Source of the DNA: Scleroderma bovista
Lineage: Eukaryota > Basidiomycota > Agaricomycetes > Boletales > Sclerodermataceae
DNA: 64,000 nucleotides
Direction of reading: 5' to 3'
Assembly: GCA_037178675.1 (NCBI GenBank)
Contig: JAYMGJ010000064.1
Location: 1-64,000 of the forward strand
Shown: one piece after another, positions 1 to 9,903 of the stretch
How positions within the stretch are numbered: the stretch's first letter is position 1
Layout: every line of letters starts with the position of its first letter
The notes under the pieces: generated by a model
Database searches by the model: none
Told to the model about the DNA's origin: nothing
Seen by the model: only the letters and a program-made list of their open reading frames with translations
Translations under genes and position numbers: made by a program

Positions 1-320
1 TTACAAACGACACACAAACAGCTGAAAGCGTTGCAATGAAAGTCAGAACGTAGCAAACAAAAATAAAATAATAAAATAAAAACTCGCGCACTCAAGATCG
101 AGCTGCCCGGATGATGGAGAGGAGTCAGCGTCAGAGGCGGCACCGTTATCCTATTGCGAGTTATGCATTTGTCTTCGGATGGGTCAGGGTGCGGACAGTT
201 GAGGAAACGGTGGCGAGAGATCGAAAGGCGATGGTGATGGAGAAAGAAATAATCGCGGCGATCAGCCACTGGCTGCCCTAATCAACTGGCTGTGGTCCAA
301 GTCGACGTTGGCGGTGGTTT
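1..320. repeat. Unclassified dispersed repeat, copy A, left part
   Basis: This stretch resembles 57,300-58,200 in the same orientation. Shared runs include the CTGAAAG/GTCAGAACGT stretch near 20-55 (compare 57,328-57,362), the TTTGTCTTCGGATG stretch near 166-180 (compare 58,100-58,113) and a GGCCACTTGCTG-like stretch near 265. Similarity stops near 315-330, where the DIRS-like element begins, and resumes at about 5,479. The DIRS-like element therefore appears inserted into an older repeat. No convincing coding capacity was seen. The copy may extend left of the window. Confidence 0.5.
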
Positions 321-612
321 GATGGTGTGAGTGAGCGGATGCGTTCAGTGGGAGATTGGCATGACGCGAGATGCTGACTGTCTACGCCTCGGGGCGCTCA
401 GCTGATGGGTGATAGCAGAGTAATGAAGGATCAATGAGATGTACGTAGGTACAGGGGGGTGGTACGTAGGGGTTGGGCGAAGCCCTGAGGGCTTCCGGCC
501 CGAAACGAGCCCGCAGGGGAAAGGCTGAGCTGTTCCCTGGCTGAAGGAGCGGGCGACGCAATCGGCGAAGATGATTACCCTGTGGGCGCAAAGGAGTTCG
601 GTCATGAGCGGA

Positions 613-1995
613 CTAACGTACTGGGGGTTGCGTGTATCTAGTGAAAGGTTCCAAAACTGGTGATGACTGTAGGTAGGGTGCTAGAATCATGGCATGTTTC
701 CTGAGATATATTGTGAAAGCGTTCCCCGCCCAGTGTCCTTGGGATTGGATGACGTCGAAAGGTACTCCGCGCAGGAGGTATTCTAGAGTTCCTCCGATAC
801 GGAGGCTGTGTCCTTTCAGATTGGGTAATTTAATGCTGTCGGTGAGCTTGTTGATTCTGTTGGTGAGTTCTCGTTTGCTTAGGGGGCGACGTTTGCCGCT
901 GGAGTGAGTCCAGGTGAATAGATGTTCACTGGGTGTTACGTTATTAATTCGGAAGTGGTTTTCGAGCGCTGATGCGGGGTCTGCTGGTCCGTCTTGCTGG
1001 GCAAATTGGACTGATTCACCGCGTCCCGAGCTTTTAGAGGTTTTGGTCCAAGGGATTTCAAATTTGTAGACCGTTAGACCGTTCCGATCTTTCACTTGTG
1101 ACAGGCCTGCTCTAGTAATGTGTTTGGAGGGGTTGAAAGCATTGATGCTAGGTACTGTGAATTCGCCTAGTCTGGCAACGCACCAAAAGCAGGTGGTGAT
1201 GCACGCGAAGGTGGCTGCGTCGAGTGGGTCATTTGGATTAAGTTGGGACTTGAGAATGCCGATGATTTCTGGTGTGAAAGGGGCTAGACGAGATGCGCCT
1301 TTGATGGTTGCTTTTAATGTGTCCGCGTCGATTAGCCAGGGTCGTCCATGTAGCATATGCCAAGCACGGAGACCGGCTGTGTAATTTGACAGGGTGTTAC
1401 CGGAGTATGTCCCTGCGCATGCGGACAAGAAGGAAAGTAGAAGGGGTTGTGAAACCGGGCATCTGTCTATTTCGGGTATGCTACGGGAATCACAAAAAAC
1501 GTGGAAGACTAATAAGCCAGCGCCGTAGGTGGCTTTGGTGCTTTCGCACCAAGAGGCGTCGATGACGCTAAGTATGCGGTTGAAGTCGTTTTCCGTGAGT
1601 ATGGGGTGAGGGGGCGTGCTTGTTTCAGGGGGGTATGGGGTCCAACGTAGCAGACGTTCTCTGGCTACGCAGTGAGGGCGGAGAGGGGAGTGGAGAGGGG
1701 TGAGTTCAGGGCAGTATGGTAGTGGTTTCGTTGTGGGTTGTGGGTGAGGGAGAGAAGGTGGGGATGCGAAACGGGGGGAGACTCCGGTGAAGTTAATTTG
1801 GGTGGGGTTAGGCGGTTTGGGGGGGTTGAGTGGTAAGATGGGGGGGGCAGTCACTAGGGTTCTCTCGGCGTTAGAGCGGGTCGAAGAGTAGACCCTGGAT
1901 GGCTGCGGGAATGGGAATGTCAGGGAGGATGAGGTTGGGGTCACCGAGGATTCCTCTGGACGGACCGTCAGCTGGGTTGTCTTCACTCGGTACAT
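613..1995 (-). CDS. DIRS-type tyrosine recombinase
   Basis: This is the element's site-specific recombinase, expected to integrate the circular DNA intermediate. The C-terminal half carries the four catalytic features of tyrosine recombinases. There is an arginine in a CVARLGEF block, the H-x-x-R box HSLRIGGT, a histidine in QGHWAGNAF, and the tyrosine in TIYLRKHA a few residues later. An N-terminal core-binding-like helix region precedes them (around SWCESTKATYGAGL). The frame is open upstream to 2,334, but there it overlaps the RNase H end of the RT gene. The methionine at 1,995 is a plausible start, not a proven one. The proline-rich stretch between about 1,650 and 1,900 looks like a linker. 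The overlap with the RT frame suggests reinitiation or frameshifting. Confidence 0.8.
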   Translation of the reverse strand: MYRVKTTQLTVRPEESSVTPTSSSLTFPFPQPSRVYSSTRSNAERTLVTAPPILPLNPPKPPNPTQINFTGVSPRFASPPSLPHPQPTTKPLPYCPELTPLHSPLRPHCVARERLLRWTPYPPETSTPPHPILTENDFNRILSVIDASWCESTKATYGAGLLVFHVFCDSRSIPEIDRCPVSQPLLLSFLSACAGTYSGNTLSNYTAGLRAWHMLHGRPWLIDADTLKATIKGASRLAPFTPEIIGILKSQLNPNDPLDAATFACITTCFWCVARLGEFTVPSINAFNPSKHITRAGLSQVKDRNGLTVYKFEIPWTKTSKSSGRGESVQFAQQDGPADPASALENHFRINNVTPSEHLFTWTHSSGKRRPLSKRELTNRINKLTDSIKLPNLKGHSLRIGGTLEYLLRGVPFDVIQSQGHWAGNAFTIYLRKHAMILAPYLQSSPVLEPFTRYTQPPVR

Positions 1996-3772
1996 ACTTA
2001 GTGCAGAATTCAAAATGCCGAGGGAGGGATTGTAGGAAGTGGTGGATGCGTTTGAAGACTTCATTGGCAGGGGGGTTGCGATGGCGTCCGTTGCGCCAAC
2101 CTTCGATGACTCCGATGTTGTCGCCAAAAAAGGTAAAAGCAGGGTGGGGGAATTTGAGGGTGGCAACTGTGTAGACAAGTAGCTCGAAACCGACCGCTTC
2201 AGCCCAGCTGATGTCTCGCTTGCCTTTGATGGTTTGCCACTGGGGGTGGAATCGCCATGCGCGCCAGCGTTTCCCGACAACGATGCCGATGCCATAAGAG
2301 GAACTAGCGTCTGAAAATGCTGCGATGTCGACATGGGTGGGGAGGTTGCGGATGGGTCTCGAGGCTAGGTTGGATGTTAATATATGTGTCCACCATTTGA
2401 GGTCGTTTGCGATTGTTTTTTCTGGGCGGTGTGGGAGGAAGGGTTTGGGTGTGCACGTTTTGAGCATCCGTTCTAGACCAGTAAGGTAAGCTCGTCCCTG
2501 GGGAATCGCTGCACAGGTGTGGAGCAGTTTTCCATATAGACTCTGGATGTCTTGGAGTGTGTGTTTGTCGCGATTGTGCCAGTTGGTGATGGCTTCTAGA
2601 TATTTAGCAACTTTGGGTGGGCTTAGGGACACTGTCAGCGTTTCCAGGTTCCATTTGAAGCCTATGTAGACGGTGGATGTGTTGAACGGCTGGTCTTTGG
2701 ACAGTTCCCAGGGGATGCCAAGTCGGTCCGATATGGTGTCTATGTCACACATGCTGTACGTGAATAGCGCATCGTGTTCTGATCGGGGGGAATGTGCGGT
2801 CAGGTTGGCCAGCGGATGGCTGCAGTCTTCATTAAATTCATCCGAGGTGGAGTTGCTGCGGCGTCGTCCTTGGAACCAAAGGCGTCCACCGGAGATGAGG
2901 TGGGTGGATGAATTAGAAAGGATATCTTGGTGCCAGCAGAGGCGGTTGTTGTTGTAATCTCCAAGGTGTTCAAGGCGGATGCGGAAGAAAATGTGGTCAT
3001 CGACCCATTTGTCCATTGGGCCAATGCCATGGTACCTTAATATCTCACAACATGCGTCTGCCATGTGGCCATAGGCACCTGCTGCTGGGGTGGAGCTGAA
3101 GGCTAGATTGGTGTCAATGCAGCCATGCGTGTCGGAGATTTTTACGACTCCAGCTGGCCATTGGGATGGGTGGAGGGGTATGGTTCGGTAGGCTTCAGCA
3201 ACGTCTCTGGTGGCAGCTTCCGAGCCTGGGGGGAGTCGTGCAATGAGGTCATAGACGACGGAGAATTTTCCCCAGGTGGTGGGGAAATCTTCGGCAGCTA
3301 TGTGTTGGTTGATGGAATGGTTAGGGAAAATTGGGGAGGGGTTGATAGGGTAAGAGAAATTCTGTATGACACGAAATTTTCCAGGGCGACCCTGTTTAGG
3401 TATGATGGAAAGGGGGGAAGATTGGAAAGGTCCTAAAGTTTGTTCGATTAGAGGGAGGGGGAAGGGTCCTATGTAGCGTCCTTTGTCAAGTTCTTTACAA
3501 ATGATGGTGCTAAAGTCCGCTGCGTACGTGGTAACTGAGCTACTATTAGGCGGGGATTGGGTGCAGGAGATGGGGGGGAAATTAATTACGAAACCATTAG
3601 CTAGACCTGGTAATATAGAGTGGAAACGGGGGAGTAAACCTGCTTTGGTGAGTTCACACTGCCAGGCTTCAAATATGTATGGGGTTAGTGGGTGGTGCTT
3701 TCTGTGCTCGAGGGCACTTGCAAGCTCCGTGATTGGTGGCGCCGCAGCCAGAACAGACATGGAGGTGGGCAT
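1871..3772 (-). CDS. DIRS-like reverse transcriptase / RNase H
   Basis: This is the element polymerase. RT motifs are visible in order: a KQGRPGKFRVIQNF block, the aspartate-bearing RDVAEAYRTIPLHPSQWP block, and the catalytic WVDDHIFF box. An RNase H domain follows, with its acidic residues in AAFSDASSSYGIGIV, SWAEAVGFELLV, FFGDNIGVIEG and the terminal NPADGPSR. The frame is open to 4,303, but everything upstream of about 3,770 is an out-of-frame shadow of the gag cysteine region. I chose the methionine at 3,772; another at 3,760 is equally possible. The gene overlaps the end of gag (stop at 3,669) and the start of the recombinase frame. No disabling change was seen in this ORF. Confidence 0.85.
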   Translation of the reverse strand: MPTSMSVLAAAPPITELASALEHRKHHPLTPYIFEAWQCELTKAGLLPRFHSILPGLANGFVINFPPISCTQSPPNSSSVTTYAADFSTIICKELDKGRYIGPFPLPLIEQTLGPFQSSPLSIIPKQGRPGKFRVIQNFSYPINPSPIFPNHSINQHIAAEDFPTTWGKFSVVYDLIARLPPGSEAATRDVAEAYRTIPLHPSQWPAGVVKISDTHGCIDTNLAFSSTPAAGAYGHMADACCEILRYHGIGPMDKWVDDHIFFRIRLEHLGDYNNNRLCWHQDILSNSSTHLISGGRLWFQGRRRSNSTSDEFNEDCSHPLANLTAHSPRSEHDALFTYSMCDIDTISDRLGIPWELSKDQPFNTSTVYIGFKWNLETLTVSLSPPKVAKYLEAITNWHNRDKHTLQDIQSLYGKLLHTCAAIPQGRAYLTGLERMLKTCTPKPFLPHRPEKTIANDLKWWTHILTSNLASRPIRNLPTHVDIAAFSDASSSYGIGIVVGKRWRAWRFHPQWQTIKGKRDISWAEAVGFELLVYTVATLKFPHPAFTFFGDNIGVIEGWRNGRHRNPPANEVFKRIHHFLQSLPRHFEFCTKYVPSEDNPADGPSRGILGDPNLILPDIPIPAAIQGLLFDPL

Positions 3773-5234
3773 GTTTCTCTTTGCATCCTTTGTCTTGTTG
3801 CCACTTGGCACAGACTGATTGGTGGTCCGCGCGGGTGATGAGAGTGGAGTTGAAGCGCGTACAGAAGGTTTCAAATTGTTTATCCCAGGTGTGTGTGGCA
3901 GTGCAATTGGTGACCTTTCCTTTGTGACTTTCGCGGCTGAGGCAGACGGCACAGACAGGGAGGACGGAGGTGGGTTTAGGGGGAAGAGACGGGGCTGTGG
4001 GAGCCGGAGCGGAAGTAGATGCAGTGGATTCTTTGGGAGGGGATGAGGGCTGAAATCATTGGCGTTTGTTCTGGGAGTCCGGCGTGTTGGAGGGGGGGTT
4101 GGGGGCGAGTGGGCGTTTGAGTGAGGGGTGTTGAGGAGCGGGTTGACGCTGCAGAGACGCTTGTAGGCTGTCATTGAGCTGTGTGGGTGCGTGCGTGTGA
4201 GCATGCGTGCAAGCGTGCGGTGATCGCAGCGAGAGGCAATGAAGCCAGATAGGATTGTGGACAGGGGGGGGGGGGGGGGAGGGGAGCGGCTCGTGATGAG
4301 CACTGGGGTGTAGAGGGGGGGGGGAAAGGGTGAGGAGACTTATGGAGTTGAGCCTGTTGATCGCTGCGTTTAACGTGTTTTGTCCTAGCTCGTCTCTGGT
4401 CCTCTTGAGTAGTTCTTCTTCGATTTCCGCAATTGAGTAACCGAAAGGGGTACTAATGGCATAGTGCCAGTTGCGCCTTTGTTCGGCTTGGTATACTAGC
4501 AGGGCTTTTTTGGCTAAAGGGTCGTTGGAGGTGCGCCACCGGTGGCTTTGGATGTTGAGCCAGAACTGGTGGTGCATGTCGATCCGGTCTTGGGGCCAGT
4601 TGTACTGCGCCATGAGTTGGAGCATACGCGGCGTGGCTTCGAAGAATTGTTCCCAGGAGAGCTTGTCGTCTGGCAGCGGGTCAGTTTTTAGACCTCGTTT
4701 GGATTTGGTGGCGTCGACTATGGTGCTGGTGCCGTCTTCCTGTTGTTTCCAGGTATAAGTGCCGTCGCTGGGCGCCGTGGCTACTTCTTTGGCATCCATG
4801 ATGCCTTGGTTGGTGAAGTAGTAAAGCTCTATGTAGTTGCCACTCTCCATCTGCTTGAGCACGTATTTGGAGGGTAGGGCGATTGGTTCGAGGGGGGTTT
4901 TGGCGTCTGGGATAGGTAGGAATTTATTTTTGTGTTTTTTGCACTCTTCAACGAGAGCGGCATCTTTTTCGGCTTGGTCCTGCTGCCTGAGGAGGGCTTC
5001 CGCCGTCTCTGCAAGTTGGCGGGCCTCTTCCACTGCACGGGTTTCTTCTGCGGTTAACCGGTCCCATTGCAACTTTTCTTTCTCGATGTTGATGGTCCAT
5101 AGCCTGCTGAGCATGGCTATGGCTTGGTCTTCTGTGAGGCCTGTGTCTGTAAAGGCGAGGCGGGCATCGGCGTGCTCGTCCGAAGCGAAGTCTGGTCGAA
5201 CGGCGTCGTGCGGGTTGTCGCCGTTCAGGGGCAT
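3669..5234 (-). pseudogene. DIRS-like gag with one internal TGA stop
   Basis: The frame opens at a methionine at 5,234 (MPLNGDN). A methionine 26 codons upstream is also in frame. A charged coiled-coil-like region follows, then a Pro-rich linker over two long C-tracts on the coding strand (G runs at 4,264-4,279 and 4,315-4,324 on the plus strand). The frame meets TGA at 4,056-4,058 but continues open to 3,669. It then encodes a Cys/His-rich domain (CAVC...H, later C-x-W...GC...H-x-H, C-SGCG..NHGACKCP) typical of nucleic-acid-binding gag C-termini. The frame is preserved on both sides, so the TGA is a single nonsense change, most simply CGA to TGA. A protein ending at the TGA would lack the zinc-binding domain. 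Confidence 0.75.
4264..4279. repeat. 16-bp G homopolymer in the gag linker
   Basis: An uninterrupted run of 16 G, with a second run of 10 at 4,315-4,324, lies in the proline-rich part of the DIRS-like gag, read as poly-C on the coding strand. The gag frame is intact across both as given. Such tracts slip easily, so exact lengths may reflect sequencing or allelic variation. Confidence 0.8.
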
Positions 5235-5478
5235 GATGCTGGCTAAAGGAGAGAGACGGGAGGAAAGGAGTGGCAGGGAGAGAGGGACTTGAGGAGGGAG
5301 AGAGATGCGCACTGCTTGGGTGCGAAAGAAAGGCTAAGCCCATCGAACAGTGGGAGGCCGCAGACTTAGGGTCTTGCGGTGAACGACAAACGGGAAAGAA
5401 AGGCGTAGCGCTTCGCTTACCTAACATGTAGACTAAATTCTACGCCGCTTCGTTACTCAGCTAGCTTAGAAAGCCAAC

Positions 5479-5600
5479 TTAGGCAAAATTTTTGGGCAAT
5501 GTCTGATTACATCAGCATGTTGAACTTTTTCCTCGACACTCACTGGCACCACCAGGTCACCCAACTCCAGCTCCTCTCAAGAGACAGCACTTGTATACCA
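5479..5600. repeat. Unclassified dispersed repeat, copy A, right part
   Basis: From ACTTAGGCAAAATTT at about 5,479 the sequence follows 58,230-58,340 in the same orientation: both have a GTCTGATTACATCAGC-like block, a TTGAACTTTTTCCTC-like block and GGTCACCCAACT. This marks the right side of the repeat interrupted by the DIRS-like element. Similarity fades after about 5,600. Confidence 0.55.
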
Positions 5601-6300
5601 GGAGGTAAGCCAGAACGTAAATTAGGGTCAGTTGCTGATCATACATCAGATAGGATTTTGTGCCCGTATCGGGATGGGTTATGGGTACGCTGAGGGCATC
5701 CAGACGTCACCGCTGTGTCTGTATTCATGTTGTGATCATCCGATTTCGAGCGACAGGGTCCAGTTTCATCCAAAAGTGAGTCTTCATCACTTTCCCCCTA
5801 AATTTGAGTCGTTTGAAGTGTTTTCAGTGTCGGGAGTGTTGCGGTTGCCAGCCACACCTCCCACCCCCTCAAATATGGCGTTTCTGTGCGCTGAAGGTAA
5901 GTCTAGCTCACCCGTTCTCAATCAAACCTTCTGTTTTGACAGCTACTGACCTTCTATCAGCACATAATGTACCTACTTTGTCCCGTCTTACATGGCCACC
6001 CGAAGGTGAAAATCGGCCGAGTGTCACGGGCCAGCGGACAGGAGCCCACAGATGGAGTATCACCGAGTAATACGGGTGGGCTACACACTATGATTTTGTT
6101 ACCATGTGATATGGGTGGGTTATGGTAGTAGTTAAGGAGGGGTTATGGTAGGGATATAGGAATTGTCATCATGTCATGTTGGTGGGCCGCAATCTTACTG
6201 GGTGCACATTAATGGATGAGCCCATATTTACTGGAATGCAAAGGTATGGGGTGGGCTAGCAAAAATAGATACTACTGCATACAGTAGGAACTAATCTAAT
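5600..6300. other. Gene-poor stretch with one possible intron
   Basis: No recognisable gene was found. On the plus strand, 5,875-5,945 reads like a short exon end followed by a GTAAGT...TTTTGACAG intron, but no protein family is recognisable and the flanking frames are short. From about 6,070 the sequence grades into GGTGGGCTA/GATATGGGTGGG-type decayed repeats. Confidence 0.3.
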
Positions 6301-6309
6301 CAACCTACC

Positions 6310-7470
6310 AGCAGAACTGGCTTCATTACCGCGGGTGAACTACTGGGGTTGACTACCGCGGGTTGACTACTTACCATTGATGGACTACTATAGCTGACTA
6401 TACACAGGCATCACACACTGCGGGATTACTACAAACCATGTGCCCACTATGGGCCCACTACTAACCATGGGTTAACTACCCGCGCGGGTTAGGTTGGCCA
6501 GCAGTTGACTACACAGCGGGGGTTGACTACCCGGTGGAGTAACTCTCCACCACGGGTTGACTACACCGTGGTCGCACTACCAACCCAGGGGTGACCGCCC
6601 ATTGTGGGTTCACTCCCACTGCAGAAACCGCGGGTTCAATACTTACCACAGGTTACTTTCCCACCACGGATTAGCTAGCGACTGTACAGTACAGGTCAAC
6701 TACACAGCAGAGTACTCACCGCGGGTTCGCCACCTGCTACAGGTTACACTGTGGATTCAATACATACCGCAGGTTATCCACCCACTGTTTACTACACAGC
6801 AGGGGTTAACTACCAAGCGGAGTGACTCTCTACTGAGGGGTGACCAACCATTCTGGGTTGGCTACCCACTCCAAATGAAACTGCGGGTTCGATACAGAGT
6901 AGCTGGCTATTGCTGTTGACAGTACAGCACATGTAGAGTACATAGAAGAGTACCCATTGTGGGTTCAATAAATGCCGCAGGGTAGTTACCCAACGCAGGT
7001 TATCTACCCACTGCTGTTGAATACATATCAGGGGTTGACTACCCTGTAGAGTGACTCTCAACCGCGGGTTGAATAGTAACCGCGGTTACACTACAAACAA
7101 CTATCTACTGAGGGGTGACCACCCATTGTGGCTTTGCTCACTGTAGGTGATACCGTGGATTCACACATATGGTGGGTTAGCTACCTACCCAGGATTGGCT
7201 AGCCACCGCTGTTGACTACACAGCACAGGTTGACTACCCAGTGGAATGAGTACCCACCGCGGGTTGGTCATCAACCATGGTCCCAGTTGCAACCACTACC
7301 TACCCATGGTTGGCCACCCACTGCATATGATACCGCGGGTTAGCTATCCACTGCTGTTGATTACACAACAGTTTGACTACAGTGGAGTGAGTACCCACTG
7401 CGGGGTGATGCTAAGGGTTGCCACCATGCATCATCCAGGGACAATCTTTTATAACCAGTGGACTAAACTC
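6310..7470 (+). repeat. Decayed short-unit satellite, ACCGCGGGTTGACTAC type
   Basis: Imperfect copies of a roughly 16-20 bp unit with the consensus ACCGCGGGTTGACTACCC recur throughout, many degraded to CCACGGGTTGAC, CCGTGGT or CATTGTGGGTTC. At least seven units keep the intact CCGCGGG core. Units are not in a regular register, so this is an old or dispersed-motif array. No coding potential is convincing here. The core reappears inverted at 30,040-30,480. Confidence 0.75.
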
Positions 7471-7639
7471 TGCCCTTAATGTACTATCGACACCAGAGAT
7501 GGAAAACCTACTCAGCATTTATGCACAGTAGTTGACAGGGAATATCTTCTCCAATTCCGTGACATTGGTATTGGTTAGAGTGGAACCTTGGTTTTTGACC
7601 GCAGGTAAAGTTCATACCATGGGTTGTTATAACACTATG

Positions 7640-8286
7640 CAGTGAGCAACAGCTGGGTGTAGCATGAGTGGGCTGACATGCATGTCACATTGACAGGCAG
7701 ATACAACATGGTCCCGTGTGATACGAGTGAGCCGAAATACTTTGTCCCCTAAGGTACTGGTGAGCCCATATGCCATCATCCTGAGTAGCACGAGTGGGCT
7801 GAAACTTTGAGATGCCAATAGAATATGAATGGGCCCCTATTATACCATCCCATGTTACATAGGCAGGCTGCTATTACATTGTCCCGTGTAATATGAGTGA
7901 GCCGAAATCACATTCACCTAAGGTATAGGTGAGCCCATATTTCATTATCCCAAGTAGCACGAGTGGGGTGACACATGGATGTTGTCATGGGATATGGATG
8001 GGCCCCTATTATGTCATCACATCTGACATGGGCGGGCTGCTATTACATAGTCCCATGTCATACGAGTGAGCCGAAATAACAAAGTCCCTAAGGTACAGAG
8101 GAGCCCATATTCCATCATCACGAGTAGCAAGAGTGGGCTGAGGGTTGATGGTTCCAATGTGATACGGGTGAGCCCATATATGATGTCACCATCCCGTGTA
8201 GCACGGGTGGGCTTTGAATAGCCTGTCCCTTATCATGTATGTCAGCCAAAATAGCAATGTCCCCTGAACTGTGGGGGGCCCATATA
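7640..8286 (+). repeat. Decayed satellite, CCCGTGTGATACGAGTGAGCC type, left segment
   Basis: Imperfect 25-40 bp units contain GTCCCGTGT(A/G)ATACGAGTG(A/G)GCC alternating with a GGTACAGGTGAGCCCATAT form. The array is interrupted by the Tc1/mariner element and continues with the same units at 9,904. The transposon is therefore younger than the array. Confidence 0.75.
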
Positions 8287-8509
8287 CAGTGACTCCAAAA
8301 ACCCTTTCCATAACTAACCCTAACAGCAGTGCGCAAAGCACACTGCCAGACACATGGAAAATAACACTAGGCCTTGGTGGAGTTGTAAATAGTACATACT
8401 CTTGGCTACAATATTGCTCCCTAAGTCATGTGATTTCGTTCACACAGTCCAGAGATATGGGCATTTTAAAACAGCAGGTCCATGGAAAGGGTTTTTTCAC
8501 TTTTGAATT
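8287..8509 (+). repeat. Tc1/mariner left terminal inverted repeat
   Basis: It matches the reverse complement of 9,679-9,901 with a few differences (for example TAACAC against GACACC near 8,360). It contains a CTAACCCTAAC stretch that resembles a telomere repeat by chance or by origin. The match ends at CTTTTGAATT. Confidence 0.9.
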
Positions 8510-8530
8510 TACAAGGGTATTTGGATATTA

Positions 8531-9550
8531 TCAGTACTTGGTATATCCACCTTTTGCTCTAAGCACTGCATGAACCCTTCTAGGCATACTCTCAATTAGT
8601 TTCTGACACTCCTCCACTGATATCCCCTCCCACTCCACCTGAACTCTCTCCCATAGCTCATGAATCCCATTAGGGGAGTTTTCATGCCTTGCAAGCCTTC
8701 TTTTCAGGCAACCCCAGAGATGTTCAATGGGGTTAAGGTCAGGGGATTGTGCAGGCCATACCATGGGCCCAAAATCCTGCTCTTCTAGCCACTCTCTAAC
8801 CTTTTTGCAAGTATGCTTGGGATCATTGTCTTGCTGAAAGATGGTATCAGATGGATTGAGACCATAATGCTCCAATGTTTGTTGAAGCTCATCCTTCAAA
8901 ATCTGAAGGTAAAGGTCCCCATCCATCCTACCATCAATCTTGGCAGCATAGCCAACCCCCTCCCAAGTCATACAACCCCACATCATCAAAGAACCCCCTT
9001 CAAACTTGAGAGTTCCCTGCACCAGCCTATCATTGAGCCCCTCACCTGCCTTTTTCCAAGCCCACTTGTGTCCATCTGACCCTAGGCGATTGATTTTGGT
9101 CTCATCAGACCATACAACCCTCTTCCAGTCATCTATAGTCCAGTCCTTGTGGGTATAAGCGAAATCCAAGCGAGCCTTGTGATGTCTAGCAGAGAGAATA
9201 GGGTGTTTGGTCTTGACTACAGCCTTCATACCAGATTTCTTCAAGTGGAGATGAACAGTATTGGCAGAGAGAGGCTGGTCAATGATGTTGACAAGGGCTT
9301 TGGTGACTTGAACTGCATTTTCAGCCTTGCCAGAGGTGATAAGATGTTGAGCATGGCAAATATTGGCAGAAGAAAGCTTTGAAGGACGCCCTCCAATGGC
9401 CTTAGGAAGGGTAGGACGCTTCTTAGAGCGAAGTTTGGATACAGTAGAAGGGCTGACACCAACTTGCTTGGCAATAGCTTCCCCAGAATGGCCAGAGTCA
9501 AGCAAAGAGAGAATGGTGTTTTGTTGAGTAAGAGAGAGGGATCTGACCAT
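8531..9550 (-). CDS. Tc1/mariner transposase (DD34E)
   Basis: The transposase cuts and rejoins the element at TA sites. The N-terminus has a helix-turn-helix pair (SGEAIAKQVGVSPSTVSKLR) and a GRPSKLS hook linking the two DNA-binding subdomains. The catalytic residues are the first Asp in VVWSDETKINRLG, the second Asp in IFQQDNDPKHT, and Glu in SPDLNPIEHLW. I count 34 residues between the second Asp and the Glu, which is the Tc1 class. The start at 9,550 (MVRSLSLTQQ) is preferred; an in-frame methionine lies six codons upstream at 9,568. The length of about 339 residues is normal for the family and no stop or frameshift interrupts it. Confidence 0.93.
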   Translation of the reverse strand: MVRSLSLTQQNTILSLLDSGHSGEAIAKQVGVSPSTVSKLRSKKRPTLPKAIGGRPSKLSSANICHAQHLITSGKAENAVQVTKALVNIIDQPLSANTVHLHLKKSGMKAVVKTKHPILSARHHKARLDFAYTHKDWTIDDWKRVVWSDETKINRLGSDGHKWAWKKAGEGLNDRLVQGTLKFEGGSLMMWGCMTWEGVGYAAKIDGRMDGDLYLQILKDELQQTLEHYGLNPSDTIFQQDNDPKHTCKKVREWLEEQDFGPMVWPAQSPDLNPIEHLWGCLKRRLARHENSPNGIHELWERVQVEWEGISVEECQKLIESMPRRVHAVLRAKGGYTKY

Positions 9551-9678
9551 GATGGTGGTTGAAAACAAAGAAGTGTGTGAACTTTTTTAAACTCAGACAT
9601 ATTGTTTGCATGTGTATCTTTGTTTGTATCAACAAACAATAGCAATTATAGAATGTTTTGAATAAGATCCTAGTTACC

Positions 9679-9901
9679 AATTCAAAAGTGAAAAAACCCT
9701 TTCCATGGACTTGCTGTTTTAAAATGCCCATAACTCTGGACTGTGTGAACGAAATCACATGATCTAGGGAGCAATATTGTAGCCAAGAGTATGTACTATT
9801 TACAACTCCACCAAAGCCTGGTGTCATTTTCCATGTGTCTGGCAGTGCACTTCACGCACTGCCGTTAGGGTTAGTTATGCAAAGGGTTCTTGGAGTCACT
9901 G
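9679..9901 (-). repeat. Tc1/mariner right terminal inverted repeat
   Basis: Reverse complement of the left repeat. The outer end GGAGTCACTG abuts the TA target duplication at 9,902. Confidence 0.9.
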
Positions 9902-9903
9902 TA

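Larger units (their letters stand above)
340..5465 (-). mobile_element. DIRS-like tyrosine-recombinase retrotransposon
   Basis: Three overlapping minus-strand reading frames lie in the order gag, reverse transcriptase/RNase H, tyrosine recombinase, which is the order of DIRS-type elements. No integrase of the DDE type and no LTRs are present, as expected for a group that integrates circular DNA by a tyrosine recombinase. The termini are placed only roughly, from where similarity to the flanking repeat stops. A short direct similarity around CTACGCC...CTCAGCT occurs near 380-403 and 5,440-5,465 and might be part of a split terminal repeat. I found no convincing inverted terminal repeat by eye. 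The gag frame has one stop codon, so this copy may not be fully functional. Confidence 0.8.
8287..9901 (-). mobile_element. Tc1/mariner transposon, apparently complete
   Basis: The 1,615-bp element begins CAGTGACTCC and ends GGAGTCACTG, flanked on both sides by TA (8,285-8,286 and 9,902-9,903), the target duplication of this superfamily. Long terminal inverted repeats of about 223 bp (8,287-8,509 and 9,679-9,901) differ at only scattered positions. The single transposase gene is uninterrupted. Nothing seen rules out activity. Confidence 0.95.

Noticed and set aside
345..605. Minus-strand ORFs of 69-86 codons downstream of the DIRS recombinase
   Set aside because: Low-complexity, overlapping in two frames and without recognisable motifs; more likely the element's 3' non-coding region.
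3773..4303. N-terminal 177 codons of the long RT/RNase H frame
   Set aside because: It lies opposite in phase to the gag cysteine-rich domain, which has clear Cys/His spacing, so this part is a shadow frame.
6310..7470. The satellite as a centromere or replication origin
   Set aside because: Nothing in the sequence beyond repetition supports either role.
6557..7479. ORFs within the ACCGCGGGTTGAC satellite
   Set aside because: They follow the repeat unit and have no domain or codon bias; a consequence of repetition.
8320..8332. Telomere-like CTAACCCTAAC in the mariner inverted repeat
   Set aside because: A single short match in both repeats of a transposon; no telomeric array, so not an internal telomere.
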